NCBI RefSeq assembly: GCF_025452095.1
Contig: NZ_CP104877.1
Span: forward strand, 1,798,001 to 1,862,000
Length of the DNA: 64,000 nucleotides
Direction: 5' to 3'
From: Paenarthrobacter sp. JL.01a
GTDB taxonomy: Bacteria > Actinomycetota > Actinomycetes > Actinomycetales > Micrococcaceae
Position numbers and translations under genes: made by a program. How positions within the stretch are numbered: the first letter of the stretch is position 1; every line of letters starts with the position of its first letter. Positions 45,316-53,804 of this stretch are shown piece after piece. Below the pieces are notes generated by a model. It saw only the letters and a list, made by a program, of their open reading frames with translations, ran no database searches and was not told the DNA's origin.

Positions 45316-45980
45316 TGGAGTGCTCCTTCGGGGGTGGAAACGAGTGCTTCTTCATGCTTGCGGAATTCTTCCACGAAGCGGTCAACGATGTCGGCGGGGT
45401 TGATGGTCCGGCCGGTTTCCAGCGACATTGTGGTGACGCTGGCGTCAGTGATGCCGCAGGCAATGATCTGGGCATAGGGTGCCAGGTCGTTGCTGCAGTT
45501 GATGGCGACACCGTGCATGGTGACGCCGTCCAGAACGCGGATGCCGATCGCGGCAATCTTCCGGTCCGGGCCCTTTTCGTCGGCCAGTACCCAGACGCCG
45601 GCGCGGCCTTTGACCGTGACGGCCTTGATGCCGTAATCCACCATGACGGCGATCATGGTGGCTTCCAGGCGCTCCACGTAATCGCGGATTCCAGCCCGGT
45701 TTTTCAATTTGAGGATCGGGTAGGCAATCAGCTGACCGGGACCGTGCCAGGTCAGTTTTCCGCCTCGGTCCACGGGAACAACGGGGGTTCCGTCGAAGGG
45801 CCGCTCGTGATCTTCGGTGAGCTTGCCAGCCGTGTAGACGGCGGCGTGCTCCAGAAGCAAGACGGTGCTGTTCTGCTCGCCCGCAACAACCTTGTTGTGG
45901 ATCTCGCGCTGCAGGTCCCAGCCCTGCATGTAATCAACGAAGTCCGGGGCAAGACCCAGTTGTGAAAACTCAAGAGTCAT
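45312..45980 (-). CDS. lipB: Octanoyltransferase LipB
   Basis: Transfers octanoate from acyl carrier protein to lipoyl domains, the step before LipA. Family features: [18 protein letters not shown] (here [12 protein letters not shown]), [10 protein letters not shown] with the catalytic Lys, and [12 protein letters not shown] with downstream ACGI holding the catalytic Cys. ATG 45980 gives 222 residues; an upstream in-frame ATG adds 34 residues with no family match. TAAGCT lies seven bases before the start, so it is probably leaderless. It overlaps lipA by four bases. Confidence 0.95.
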   Translation of the reverse strand: MTLEFSQLGLAPDFVDYMQGWDLQREIHNKVVAGEQNSTVLLLEHAAVYTAGKLTEDHERPFDGTPVVPVDRGGKLTWHGPGQLIAYPILKLKNRAGIRDYVERLEATMIAVMVDYGIKAVTVKGRAGVWVLADEKGPDRKIAAIGIRVLDGVTMHGVAINCSNDLAPYAQIIACGITDASVTTMSLETGRTINPADIVDRFVEEFRKHEEALVSTPEGALQ

Positions 45981-45987
45981 GCGTTCA

Positions 45988-45993
45988 AGCTTA
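45988..45993 (-). promoter_or_regulatory. -10 element for a probable leaderless lipB transcript
   Basis: On the minus strand TAAGCT lies seven bases before ATG 45980. Confidence 0.4.
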
Positions 45994-46088
45994 GACCCAG
46001 CAGGAGATTGGCCATGGTTTTGTGGTGAACCTCTCAGTCGCATCATGCCGTGTTGGCGCTTGTGGAGGAGATGTCCAGCCATGATCTG

Positions 46089-46134
46089 TGGATAACGTCT
46101 GCAGATATTCTCGGTCTCCGGTAGACCTTATCCA
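46089..46134. promoter_or_regulatory. Long inverted repeat at the kinase-like gene start
   Basis: TGGATAACGTCT (46089-46100) and AGACCTTATCCA (46123-46134) pair at 11 of 12 positions around 22 bases. The right arm includes TAGACC-type -10 bases and the A of the ATG at 46134. It could be an operator; if transcribed from upstream it would fold over the start codon. Confidence 0.55.
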
Positions 46135-47732
46135 TGGAAACTCTGGCAACTACTGACGCCGTGGCACCCCTTTTTCCGGGCTACGAAATTACCCGGCAGC
46201 TTGGACATGGGAGCAGCTCGACAGTATGGCTCGGCACCCGGGTGGGCGACGGGACCCGGTTTGCGGTCAAATGTCCCCGCCGCGAAGCACAAGCGGAGCT
46301 CCTGGGGAGTGCCGCCCGCGAAGTCATGCTCCTGTCCCATCTCAAACATCAGCACATTGTCCGTGTCCACGAAGTCCTCCAGCCAGCTGATGGTCCCGCG
46401 GGGACGCTGGGGATCGTGATGGACTACGCGGCAGGTGGATCCGTGGCGAACCTGGTCTCCGGAAGGCAGAGGCTGAGCATCGGGGAAACAGTGACAGTGC
46501 TGACACCCATCGCGCAGGCTTTGGCCTATTTGCATTCCCACGGCATTGTGCACGGTGACGTTTCGCCGGGAAACATCCTGTTCACCGCGGTCGGTATGCC
46601 GCTGCTGGCCGATTTGGGCCTCGCCGCGCGGGTGGGTGATCCGGAACAAGGCCATGATGTGGGAACCGCCGGGTTCAGGGATCCATTCATCCCGGCAGCA
46701 ACAGGCGACGGCGGCCGGGAGCTCCGTCCGCAACGCGATGTATTTTCGTTGGCGGCGATCGGCTGGTACTGCTTGACCGGCGTCGTGCCTGAAGCAACCC
46801 AACTGAGGCCACCGCTGTCCCTGCTGGTGCCCGAGGTACCCAAGAGCCTGGCGGCGGCCCTCGAGGCCGCCTTGGATCCGGATCCCCTTGTGCGGCCGAC
46901 GGCCAGGGAGTTCGGCAGCGCGATATTCAGGAGTGCCGCACCCCAAACCGTGGACTTGTCCGGAGCCGTGCACCGTTCCGTCATTCCTGAGCTGCTGACG
47001 CGTCGCGAGGCTCACGGGCGTCCACCCCGCCGGGCAGGCTTCGGGATCCGGTGGAGGGGGAGGGGCCGGGTGCGAGGTGCGCTCCACGGCGCCCGCCAAA
47101 AGCGGGCCCGTCCAGCCTCGAAGATGCTCAGAAAGTCCACCTTCACCCGACTGGCCCTGTTGCTTTCGGTGGTGGTGGTCGGTGCGGTGATCGGCGGCCT
47201 GGCCTTGAACCGCTCGTCAGGATGGATCCAGGAGCGCAGCACTCCGGCGGACCCTCCGGTCAGCCGCTTGGCCGCCTCGGACACCACTGCGCAAGCCACC
47301 CAAACAGCTGTCCTTCCCGTTCCCATGGCCGACGCCCTGCAAACCGAGGATCCAGCACTCGCTGTGGAGGCACTCTCGGCTGTGCGGGACACCGCTTTGC
47401 GGGAAGGCCGCCTGGAACTACTTGAGGCCGTTAATGCGCAAGGATCGCCGGCTGCGGAGTCGGACCGGAAGTTGAGCGCCCAGTTGCGCGAATCCGGCAC
47501 CCGGTTTGACGGGCTCACCACGCGGTTGTCAGGGCTGGAGGTGGGGCCGTTCACAACCTTGGACCACGTTAACGTGGACGTTACCGCAACCACCTCCGCC
47601 TATGAGGAACGCGATGCAGATGGCACCGTTGTCAGGACGGCGCCGGCGGGAGCTGCCAGGGAGCTTCGTTTGTCCTTGGTCCGCGCGGATGGACGCTGGT
47701 GGCTTTCGGAAATCACAGCGCCGGGTCATTGA
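46134..47732 (+). CDS. Membrane-anchored protein kinase-like protein with atypical active site
   Basis: Serine/threonine kinase-fold protein of 532 residues. The glycine loop GHGSSSTV is at 24-31 and the ATP-site Lys is Lys46 (FAVK). The catalytic loop reads HGDVSPGN (140-147) instead of HRDxKPxN: the Arg is Gly and the Lys is Ser, while Asp142 and Asn147 remain. The DFG motif is DLG (160-162), and the activation segment lacks a clear APE. A basic juxtamembrane region (300-335), one membrane helix at about 338-358 and a 170-residue extracytoplasmic domain follow. It may be a weak kinase or a pseudokinase. No ribosome-binding site is visible; a 12-base dyad overlaps the start. Confidence 0.85.
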   Translation: METLATTDAVAPLFPGYEITRQLGHGSSSTVWLGTRVGDGTRFAVKCPRREAQAELLGSAAREVMLLSHLKHQHIVRVHEVLQPADGPAGTLGIVMDYAAGGSVANLVSGRQRLSIGETVTVLTPIAQALAYLHSHGIVHGDVSPGNILFTAVGMPLLADLGLAARVGDPEQGHDVGTAGFRDPFIPAATGDGGRELRPQRDVFSLAAIGWYCLTGVVPEATQLRPPLSLLVPEVPKSLAAALEAALDPDPLVRPTAREFGSAIFRSAAPQTVDLSGAVHRSVIPELLTRREAHGRPPRRAGFGIRWRGRGRVRGALHGARQKRARPASKMLRKSTFTRLALLLSVVVVGAVIGGLALNRSSGWIQERSTPADPPVSRLAASDTTAQATQTAVLPVPMADALQTEDPALAVEALSAVRDTALREGRLELLEAVNAQGSPAAESDRKLSAQLRESGTRFDGLTTRLSGLEVGPFTTLDHVNVDVTATTSAYEERDADGTVVRTAPAGAARELRLSLVRADGRWWLSEITAPGH

Positions 47733-47733
47733 A

Positions 47734-48639
47734 CTATTGTTCCCGGTGTTCGTCGCCGCGCAACCAGGCCGTGGCCTCGGCAAGGGACGCATGCTGCCAC
47801 AGGAAGCCCGCTTTGGAGAGTCTGACTGGATCCATGCGTTGGTTCGCCAGGACCAGTTCATCCGCGAGCTTGCCCAGAACGAGCCGCAGGGCAGGGCGGG
47901 GCACCCGGCAGAACGCCGGCCGGTGGTAGGCCTTTGCCAGGGCATCGACGATCGTGTTCACGTCCGCGCTCTGCGGAGCGCAGACGTTGACCGGGCCCTC
48001 CAGCCCGGACGTGAGCAGGAAAGCGAGTGCGGAGGCCTCGTCGGCGAGGGTGACCCACGGCCAGTATTGGCGGCCGTTACCGAAGGGCCCTCCCAGTCCA
48101 AGTTTCAAGAGGGGGAGCAGTGGGCCCAAGGCACCGCCTGAGGTGCTCAACACCACACCGGTGCGGGGGGTGACAACACGGACACTGGCCGGTGCGGTCC
48201 TGGCGGCCTGTTCCCACTCGACGCACAACGGACCGAGCACTCCGCCGCCCGGAGCCGAATCCTCACGCAGAACCCCTGCACTGTCCGCCCCGTAATAACC
48301 GGAAGCGGACTGGCTGATGAAGGATGCAGGTGGATTTTCAAGCCGCTCCATGGCACCTGCCAGAGTCAGTGTGGGTTGGAGGCGGGAATCGCGCAGCACC
48401 TTAAGCCGTTTCTTAGTCCAAGGACGGTCCCCGATCCCAGCGCCGGAAAGGTTCACCACGGCATCCGCGCCGTCCAGAATGCTTTCATCCAGCTCGCCCT
48501 TGGCCGGATCCCAGGTGAATTCTCCGGGCGCGGCAGCGGGTCGCCGCACGAGCCGCACCACCTCGTCACCCCGGCCGGCCAAATGCTCGGCCAGTGCGGT
48601 CCCAATCATTCCTGAAGCTCCGGACATCACGATGCGCAT
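47734..48639 (-). CDS. TIGR01777 family NAD-dependent epimerase-like protein
   Basis: Rossmann-fold protein of the TIGR01777 (YfcH/SulA-like) group in the extended SDR superfamily; substrate unknown. The cofactor loop is SGASGMIGTAL at about residues 5-15. Further features are VVNLSGAGIGDRPW, SASGYYG (catalytic Tyr region) and WVTLADEASAL. ATG 48639 gives 301 residues; an in-frame ATG five codons earlier is possible. Its stop is one base from the stop of the kinase-like gene, with no room for a terminator, so the two transcripts probably overlap at their 3' ends. Confidence 0.88.
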   Translation of the reverse strand: MRIVMSGASGMIGTALAEHLAGRGDEVVRLVRRPAAAPGEFTWDPAKGELDESILDGADAVVNLSGAGIGDRPWTKKRLKVLRDSRLQPTLTLAGAMERLENPPASFISQSASGYYGADSAGVLREDSAPGGGVLGPLCVEWEQAARTAPASVRVVTPRTGVVLSTSGGALGPLLPLLKLGLGGPFGNGRQYWPWVTLADEASALAFLLTSGLEGPVNVCAPQSADVNTIVDALAKAYHRPAFCRVPRPALRLVLGKLADELVLANQRMDPVRLSKAGFLWQHASLAEATAWLRGDEHREQ

Positions 48640-48712
48640 GACCCATCTCACCATAAGGCCAACGTCTGGCGGAAACGCCTGTCGGTGCCGCCGACGGTAG
48701 CCGCCTCTTGAC

Positions 48713-48718
48713 TATGAT
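48713..48718 (+). promoter_or_regulatory. -10 element for a probable leaderless tricorn-protease transcript
   Basis: TATGAT lies six bases before ATG 48725; no Shine-Dalgarno sequence is present. Same spacing and hexamer as before map. Confidence 0.55.
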
Positions 48719-48724
48719 CGAACA

Positions 48725-51700
48725 ATGACCTCCTCCAGCTACCTCCGTTTCCCGCATGTTCACGGCGATCTGGTCACTTTCGTGGCCGAAGACGACGTTT
48801 GGGTCGCGCCGCTCGAAGGAGGCCGCGCTTGGCGCGTTTCCTCGCAGCAGCTTCCTGCCAGGAACCCCCGGTTTACGCCGGACGGAAAGCAGCTGGTGTG
48901 GACAGTGGTGGTGGGAACGTCCCCGGAAGTCGTGACGGCGAACGTCGACGGCGGTGGCTACCGTCAGTTGAGTTATTTCGGCCACAGCACCACGAAGGTC
49001 AAGGGTTTCACTCCGGCAGGCCACGTGGTTGTCACCAGTGCCTTCCAGCAGGCCGAAAGCCGCCACACGCATGCCTACAGCCTCCCGCTCGACGGTGGTG
49101 CCGCCGTCGAACTTCCCTTTGGTCCGGTGGAGGCCGTGGCGTTCGGGCCGGTGGTCGGCGATGAGAAGCCTGTGGTGCTGGCCAGTGTCCTCTCTCGTGA
49201 ACCTGCCTGGTGGAAGCGCTACCGCGGAGGCACGGCGGGCAAGCTGTGGATCGATACTGACGGCAACGGCGAGTTTGAACGGCTGGTTCCGGAGATTGAC
49301 GGCAACCTCACGGACCCCCTGTGGGTGGAGGGCAGGATTGCTTTCCTCTCGGACCACGAAGGCTTTGGCAATCTGTACTCGGTCCTCCCCGATGGTTCCG
49401 GATTGCTCCGGCACACTGACCACGAGGACTTCTATGTGCGGCACGCCAGCACGGATGGCAAGCGGATCATCTTCGAATCTGCCGGCGAGCTGTGGATCCT
49501 TCCCTCCCTCGACGCTGACGCCCAGCCGGCCAAGCTGGAAATCTCCCTCGGCTCGGCTTCGCCGGCACGCCGTCCTGCGCCCCTGAAAGCTTCAGCCCAC
49601 CTCGGTGACGTGTTCCCGAACGCTGCAGGGACGGCCAGCGCCGTGGAATCGCACGGCACCATCCATTGGCTTCGGCACAAGGACGGACCGTCGCGCGTCG
49701 TGGAAGCCACGCCGGGAGTCCGTGCCCGACTGCCCCGCCCGCTTACAGACGGCAGGATCGCCTACGTGGCGGACCACGGGGGAGTCGAAGCGCTCTACAT
49801 CAAGCGCATCGCCTCCCGGCTGGCGGCGGCGGAATTGTTGAAGGCAGTGGAAGCACCCGCTCCGGCGAAGGAAGACGATTCCTTGCCGAAGCCGGTATCC
49901 GTCTCCAACGTGGTGGGACAGACGGCCGCGCCGGTACAGACCGCGTCGCCGGCGACAGTGCCTGCCTCGGGCACCGGCGTTGAGGTCCCGGTGGAGCCTT
50001 CGGCCGACACTGCCGGTGGCATTTCCGCTCCTGAAGTACAGCCTGCTCCGGAGGATGCGGCCCAGCTCCGCATCGATTTCCCCAAGCCCACGCGCACCAG
50101 CACCTTGGAAGCCAGCCCGGATGGCCGCTGGGTCGCCGTCGGCACGTCCTTCGGGGACGTCTTCGTCGCCGACACTTCCACCGGGACGCTGAGCAAGCTC
50201 GTTAGTGTGGGCGAAGGAAGCATCGAGCAACTCTCGTGGTCCGGTGATTCGCAGTGGCTCGCCTGGTCCGAACCCGTGACGTCCTTCGGTTCGCGCAGCA
50301 AACTGAGGATCGCCCGTCCCGAAAAGGGCGATGCCGCGATCATTGACATTACTGATGGCCGGTTCCGCGACGAGTGGCCACGGTTCACACCCGATGGCAA
50401 GTTCCTCGCCTTCCTTTCAAACCGAAGCTTCGACCCCGTCTATGACGGCCACTCCTTCGATCTTTCGTTCCCCAGCCCCATCAAGCCGTACATGGTGGCG
50501 CTCGCAGCAGACACGCCCTCGCCCTTCGGGCCTTCGGTGGACACCTTGGAGGACGCGCCGCAGGCTGCGGAGAAGTCCGACGACGGCGACGTCCCCGCCG
50601 TGCGGGTTGATGCGGAGGGACTTGCCCACCGCGTCATCGCTGTGCCGGTGCCCCAGGGAAACTACTCGGACCTCGCTGTTGGCGATGGAGCACTGTTGTG
50701 GTTGGATACCGAACTCTCCGGTGTCACAGGGGAGGGCAAAGGCACCCTCCAGGACAAGAAGACCGCACCGTCTCTTGTGCGTTACGACATCGCCAAGCGC
50801 AAGCCGACAACGATCGTCCCCGCAGTAGAGAACTACCGCGTGTCCGGTGACCTCGGCCGGATCGTCTACGTCCTGGACAAGAACGTCATTTCCGTACCCG
50901 CGGACAGCAAAGTGGAAGAGGACTCGGCGGACCACGTGAAAGTGGATCTGAACCGGATCCGCGTCATCCTGGACCCCGTAGCTGCCTGGGGACAAGCGTT
51001 CGATGAGGCCTGGCGGTTGCAGCGCGACTTCTTCTGGACCGCTGACATGGCAGGCCAGGACTGGGACTCCGTGTACAAGCGGTACCGCCCGATCGTGGAC
51101 CGCCTCGGCTCGCACGATGACCTGGTGGATCTGCTCTGGGAACTCCACGGCGAGTTGGGGACCTCACATGCCTACGTTCGTCCGGCAGCTGTCACTGAAC
51201 CGGGCCGCAATGGACAAGGGCGATTGGGAGCCGAGCTGCAGCTCGGCGCAAACGGGTGGGAAATCACCCGGATTCTCGCTGGCGAGTCCTCGGATCCCCT
51301 TGCTACTTCGCCATTGACGCGACCAGGCGTGGACGCAAAGGTGGGCGATGTGCTCCTGGCGATTGACGGCGTCGAGCTTTCGCCGGCCCTGACCCCGGCG
51401 ATGCAGCTGGTGGGGGCAGCCGGCCGGACGGTTGAGTTGACCCTGCTCAACGGCAAGGGACACGGGGAAGCTGCCGGGTCGCAGCGGCGTGTAGCCGTGG
51501 TTCCCATCCGCGACGAGGAACGGCTCCGCTACCAGGACTGGGTGCGGGCCAACCGCCGGACTGTCCGGGAGGCTTCCGGCGGCAAATTCGGTTATCTTCA
51601 CGTTCCGGACATGATGGCAAACGGCTGGGCCCAGCTGCACCGCGACCTGGACACCGAGACGGCCCTTGACGGGCTGATTGTCGATGTTCGCCGCAACCGC

Positions 51701-52225
51701 GGTGGGCACACCTCCCAGCTTGTCGCGGAATTGATCGGCCGAAAAGTGACTGGATGGAGCATGCCGCGTGGCGAGAAGCCCCGGACCTATCCGCACCACG
51801 CTCCACGCGGTCCCGTGATCATCCTGGCCGACGAATTTGCCGGGTCCGACGGCGACATCATCACCCAGGTTTCCAAGCTCAGGGGCATCGGGCCGGTCAT
51901 TGGAACGCGGACCTGGGGCGGTGTAGTGGGCATTGACAACCGCTTTACCTTGGCGGACGGCACTGGCGTCACCCAACCGCGCTACGCCACATGGTTCAGC
52001 GGCGGGATTGGCTGGGACGTTGAGAACTACGGTGTTGACCCGGATATTGAGGTCCTGTTCCCGCCCCATGCCTACGCGGCCGGCACGGATCCACAACTGG
52101 AGTACGGTATCGGCGCGCTCAAGGAAATGATCCAGGAGCTTCCCACCGATCGTCCTCCGCTGCGTGAAGGTTACAGGAAGGTGCGTCCGGCGCCGTTGCC
52201 CGCACGTCCGCAGCTCAAGAAGTAG
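48725..52225 (+). CDS. Tricorn-type protease (S41 family)
   Basis: Large cytoplasmic peptidase of 1166 residues related to archaeal tricorn, which trims peptides released by the proteasome. Two beta-propeller regions fill about residues 1-330 and 445-690, seen as repeated PRFTPDGKQLVW-like strands. A Pro/Ala/Glu-rich insert of about 70 residues (375-440) separates them. A PDZ domain lies at about 830-900 and the catalytic domain after it. The nucleophile is Ser1041 in EFAGSDGD; His815 in TSHAYVRP matches the catalytic His of tricorn. The start is at +1 of TATGAT. A strong terminator follows. Confidence 0.92.
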   Translation: MTSSSYLRFPHVHGDLVTFVAEDDVWVAPLEGGRAWRVSSQQLPARNPRFTPDGKQLVWTVVVGTSPEVVTANVDGGGYRQLSYFGHSTTKVKGFTPAGHVVVTSAFQQAESRHTHAYSLPLDGGAAVELPFGPVEAVAFGPVVGDEKPVVLASVLSREPAWWKRYRGGTAGKLWIDTDGNGEFERLVPEIDGNLTDPLWVEGRIAFLSDHEGFGNLYSVLPDGSGLLRHTDHEDFYVRHASTDGKRIIFESAGELWILPSLDADAQPAKLEISLGSASPARRPAPLKASAHLGDVFPNAAGTASAVESHGTIHWLRHKDGPSRVVEATPGVRARLPRPLTDGRIAYVADHGGVEALYIKRIASRLAAAELLKAVEAPAPAKEDDSLPKPVSVSNVVGQTAAPVQTASPATVPASGTGVEVPVEPSADTAGGISAPEVQPAPEDAAQLRIDFPKPTRTSTLEASPDGRWVAVGTSFGDVFVADTSTGTLSKLVSVGEGSIEQLSWSGDSQWLAWSEPVTSFGSRSKLRIARPEKGDAAIIDITDGRFRDEWPRFTPDGKFLAFLSNRSFDPVYDGHSFDLSFPSPIKPYMVALAADTPSPFGPSVDTLEDAPQAAEKSDDGDVPAVRVDAEGLAHRVIAVPVPQGNYSDLAVGDGALLWLDTELSGVTGEGKGTLQDKKTAPSLVRYDIAKRKPTTIVPAVENYRVSGDLGRIVYVLDKNVISVPADSKVEEDSADHVKVDLNRIRVILDPVAAWGQAFDEAWRLQRDFFWTADMAGQDWDSVYKRYRPIVDRLGSHDDLVDLLWELHGELGTSHAYVRPAAVTEPGRNGQGRLGAELQLGANGWEITRILAGESSDPLATSPLTRPGVDAKVGDVLLAIDGVELSPALTPAMQLVGAAGRTVELTLLNGKGHGEAAGSQRRVAVVPIRDEERLRYQDWVRANRRTVREASGGKFGYLHVPDMMANGWAQLHRDLDTETALDGLIVDVRRNRGGHTSQLVAELIGRKVTGWSMPRGEKPRTYPHHAPRGPVIILADEFAGSDGDIITQVSKLRGIGPVIGTRTWGGVVGIDNRFTLADGTGVTQPRYATWFSGGIGWDVENYGVDPDIEVLFPPHAYAAGTDPQLEYGIGALKEMIQELPTDRPPLREGYRKVRPAPLPARPQLKK

Positions 52226-52258
52226 CGGTACTTAGGAGACTCAGGTCCATGGAACGGG

Positions 52259-52298
52259 AAGAGCCCCTGTCACTCCGGGTGGAGTGACAGGGGCTCTT
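52259..52298. terminator. Terminator after the tricorn-protease gene
   Basis: Perfect 18-base stem, left arm beginning AAGAGCCCCTG, right arm ending CAGGGGCTCTT, loop GGGT, then GCTTTT. Convergent with the OsmC gene. Confidence 0.92.
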
Positions 52299-52327
52299 GC
52301 TTTTCAGAGTCGTCAGCGACTGTGAGG

Positions 52328-52756
52328 CTACTCAGCGAGCGTGGCATCGAGGGTGATCTCGATGCTGGCGAGGGCGCCGGAGACGGGGCAACCGGTCTTC
52401 GCGTCCTCGGAGATACGACGGAAGTCCTCCTGGGAGAGGCCCGGAACCTTCGCGGTCATGGTCAGGTGGCTGCCGGTGATGCCGGTGCCCGGAACGAAGG
52501 TGACGTCGGCCTTGGTGTTGACTTCCTCTGCGGTGAAGCCTTCACCGGCCAGGGCGTGGCTGAAAGCCATGGAGAAGCAGGCGGAGTGGGCTGCAGCGAT
52601 AAGTTCCTCGGGGCTGGTCTTGCCACCGGACTGCTCGGTGCGGGCCTTCCAGGTGACATCGAACGTTCCCAGGCCGGAGCTGTCCAGCGTGGTGTTTCCG
52701 GCGCCCTCAATAAGATTGCCGTTCCAAACCGTGTGTGCGGTGCGTGTTGCTGCCAT
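52328..52756 (-). CDS. OsmC family peroxiredoxin-like protein
   Basis: OsmC/Ohr-fold thiol peroxidase that would reduce organic hydroperoxides. The two reactive cysteines are in HSACFSMAFS and GCPVSGAL, and the N-terminal strands TAHTVWNGNLIEGAG fit OsmC rather than Ohr. ATG 52756 follows AAGGAG with five bases spacing, giving 142 residues; the GTG two codons earlier touches the Shine-Dalgarno sequence. A nested dyad lies 30-60 bases upstream (52787-52814). Confidence 0.92.
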   Translation of the reverse strand: MAATRTAHTVWNGNLIEGAGNTTLDSSGLGTFDVTWKARTEQSGGKTSPEELIAAAHSACFSMAFSHALAGEGFTAEEVNTKADVTFVPGTGITGSHLTMTAKVPGLSQEDFRRISEDAKTGCPVSGALASIEITLDATLAE

Positions 52757-52786
52757 GTCCACTCCTTAGGGTCGTTGTGAGTCGGC

Positions 52787-52814
52787 AACCGGCCTTTGGC
52801 AGGTGCCACCGGTT
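52787..52814. promoter_or_regulatory. Nested dyad upstream of the OsmC gene
   Basis: Outer arms AACCGG and CCGGTT, inner arms TGGCA and TGCCA around GG. It lies in the promoter region between the divergent OsmC and VOC genes. Confidence 0.4.
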
Positions 52815-52877
52815 TCAATCCTAGGTATTGAACTTCCGGACTGCACGGCCATTCTGCTGTCAGTGGATTGTGACCCC

Positions 52878-52883
52878 TAGACT
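52878..52883 (+). promoter_or_regulatory. -10 element for a probable leaderless VOC-gene transcript
   Basis: TAGACT lies six bases before ATG 52890, with no Shine-Dalgarno sequence. Confidence 0.5.
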
Positions 52884-52889
52884 GACGAC

Positions 52890-53273
52890 ATGGGAACTGA
52901 AGAAAATGCGTTGCAGGACCACCGCCGGAGGCCGAGGATAGCGTCGATCATGATCAACTCCGTTGATGCTGCCCGGCTTTCGGCCTTCTGGTCTGAACTC
53001 CTGGACATGCCCGTCAGTGCGGAGCATGAAGGCTTCATATGGCTGCGGCCAGCTGAAGCTGGTGCACCGCAGTTGGCCTTCCAGCAGGTCCTCGAACCGA
53101 CCGAGGGCCGACGCCGGCTGCACCTGGATCTTCACGACGCTGACGCTGCTGCTCTAAGGCGAAAAGCTGAGTCTTTGGGCGCTACTTTCGTCGAAGGCCA
53201 CGACATTGCGGATTTTCACTGGGATGTGATGCAGGATCCAGAGGGCAACGAGTTCTGCATTGCCCAGGAGTAG
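52890..53273 (+). CDS. VOC family (glyoxalase-like) protein
   Basis: Single vicinal-oxygen-chelate domain of 127 residues, resembling the glyoxalase-like group of actinobacteria. Paired beta-alpha-beta modules are visible: IASIMINSVDAARLSAFWSEL, shown as SIMINSVD and AFWSELLDMPV, and LHLDLHDADAAALRRKAESLG, ending DFHWDVMQDPEGNEFCIAQ. The DPEGNEFC end is the commonest family signature. Possible metal-binding His are in RLHLDLH. Substrate unknown. ATG at +1 of TAGACT; terminator downstream. Confidence 0.87.
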   Translation: MGTEENALQDHRRRPRIASIMINSVDAARLSAFWSELLDMPVSAEHEGFIWLRPAEAGAPQLAFQQVLEPTEGRRRLHLDLHDADAAALRRKAESLGATFVEGHDIADFHWDVMQDPEGNEFCIAQE

Positions 53274-53290
53274 CCAACCGAGACGGCAAA

Positions 53291-53332
53291 AGAGGCCGTT
53301 CCCACCATGCTGCTACGGTGGGAACGGCCTCT
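53291..53332. terminator. Bidirectional terminator between the VOC and membrane-protein genes
   Basis: Perfect 16-base stem AGAGGCCGTTCCCACC / GGTGGGAACGGCCTCT with a 10-base loop. The AAAA on the left gives a T-tract for the minus strand. Confidence 0.9.
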
Positions 53333-53385
53333 ACGCATCAGGGAAGACCCTGCAATGCTGTCCGTCTGGATAAGACTGCGTCGGG

Positions 53386-53739
53386 TCAGTGCCAGAGGGT
53401 GGCGATGGCGATGTTAACCAAGGCAAGTCCGCCGACGCCGTGAGCAAGGCCGGTGGAGACTGCCTCGCCCTTCTTGACCTTGCGCGAGCCGATGACGGCC
53501 AGGACAGCGACAGCCACGCCGATGGCAAACTTCACGCCAAGCTTGAAGTAGTTGGGATCAGTATCCGGCAGCATGGGCAGGACGCCCATCATAGCGATGC
53601 CTGTGAGGAGCTGGAGGAACGCACCGTCGCGCTGGCGGGGGTGGACGGTCGGCGCCCTGAGGGTGGCGATCCAGTAGCCCACGATCATGGCTGCGCCGAC
53701 GATGTGCAAGAACACCAGAATGTTGAAGAGAATACTCAT
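53386..53739 (-). CDS. Hypothetical four-helix membrane protein, 117 aa
   Basis: Small hydrophobic protein with membrane segments at about residues 3-27, 41-57, 66-83 and 97-115. LHIVGAAMIVGYWIATLRAP at the N-terminus, here LHIVGAAMIVGYW, resembles integral membrane proteins with a conserved first-helix His, but I cannot name the family. No Cys or catalytic pattern. The ATG is at +1 of TAAGCT. It is monocistronic: convergent terminator downstream and the sucB gene beginning another unit. Confidence 0.75.
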   Translation of the reverse strand: MSILFNILVFLHIVGAAMIVGYWIATLRAPTVHPRQRDGAFLQLLTGIAMMGVLPMLPDTDPNYFKLGVKFAIGVAVAVLAVIGSRKVKKGEAVSTGLAHGVGGLALVNIAIATLWH

Positions 53740-53745
53740 GGCCTT

Positions 53746-53751
53746 AGCTTA
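53746..53751 (-). promoter_or_regulatory. -10 element for a probable leaderless transcript
   Basis: On the minus strand TAAGCT lies six bases before ATG 53739. Confidence 0.5.
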
Positions 53752-53804
53752 TCCAGTCGGTTCTACGTCCTGTAGCAAAGCCACGCGAAGGCGCTAAAAG
53801 CGTA

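Noticed and set aside
46087..46095. Perfect DnaA box (TTATCCACA on the minus strand) before the kinase-like gene
   Set aside because: One nine-base match is expected by chance about once in two such windows, no cluster of boxes is present, and it is better explained as part of the longer dyad.
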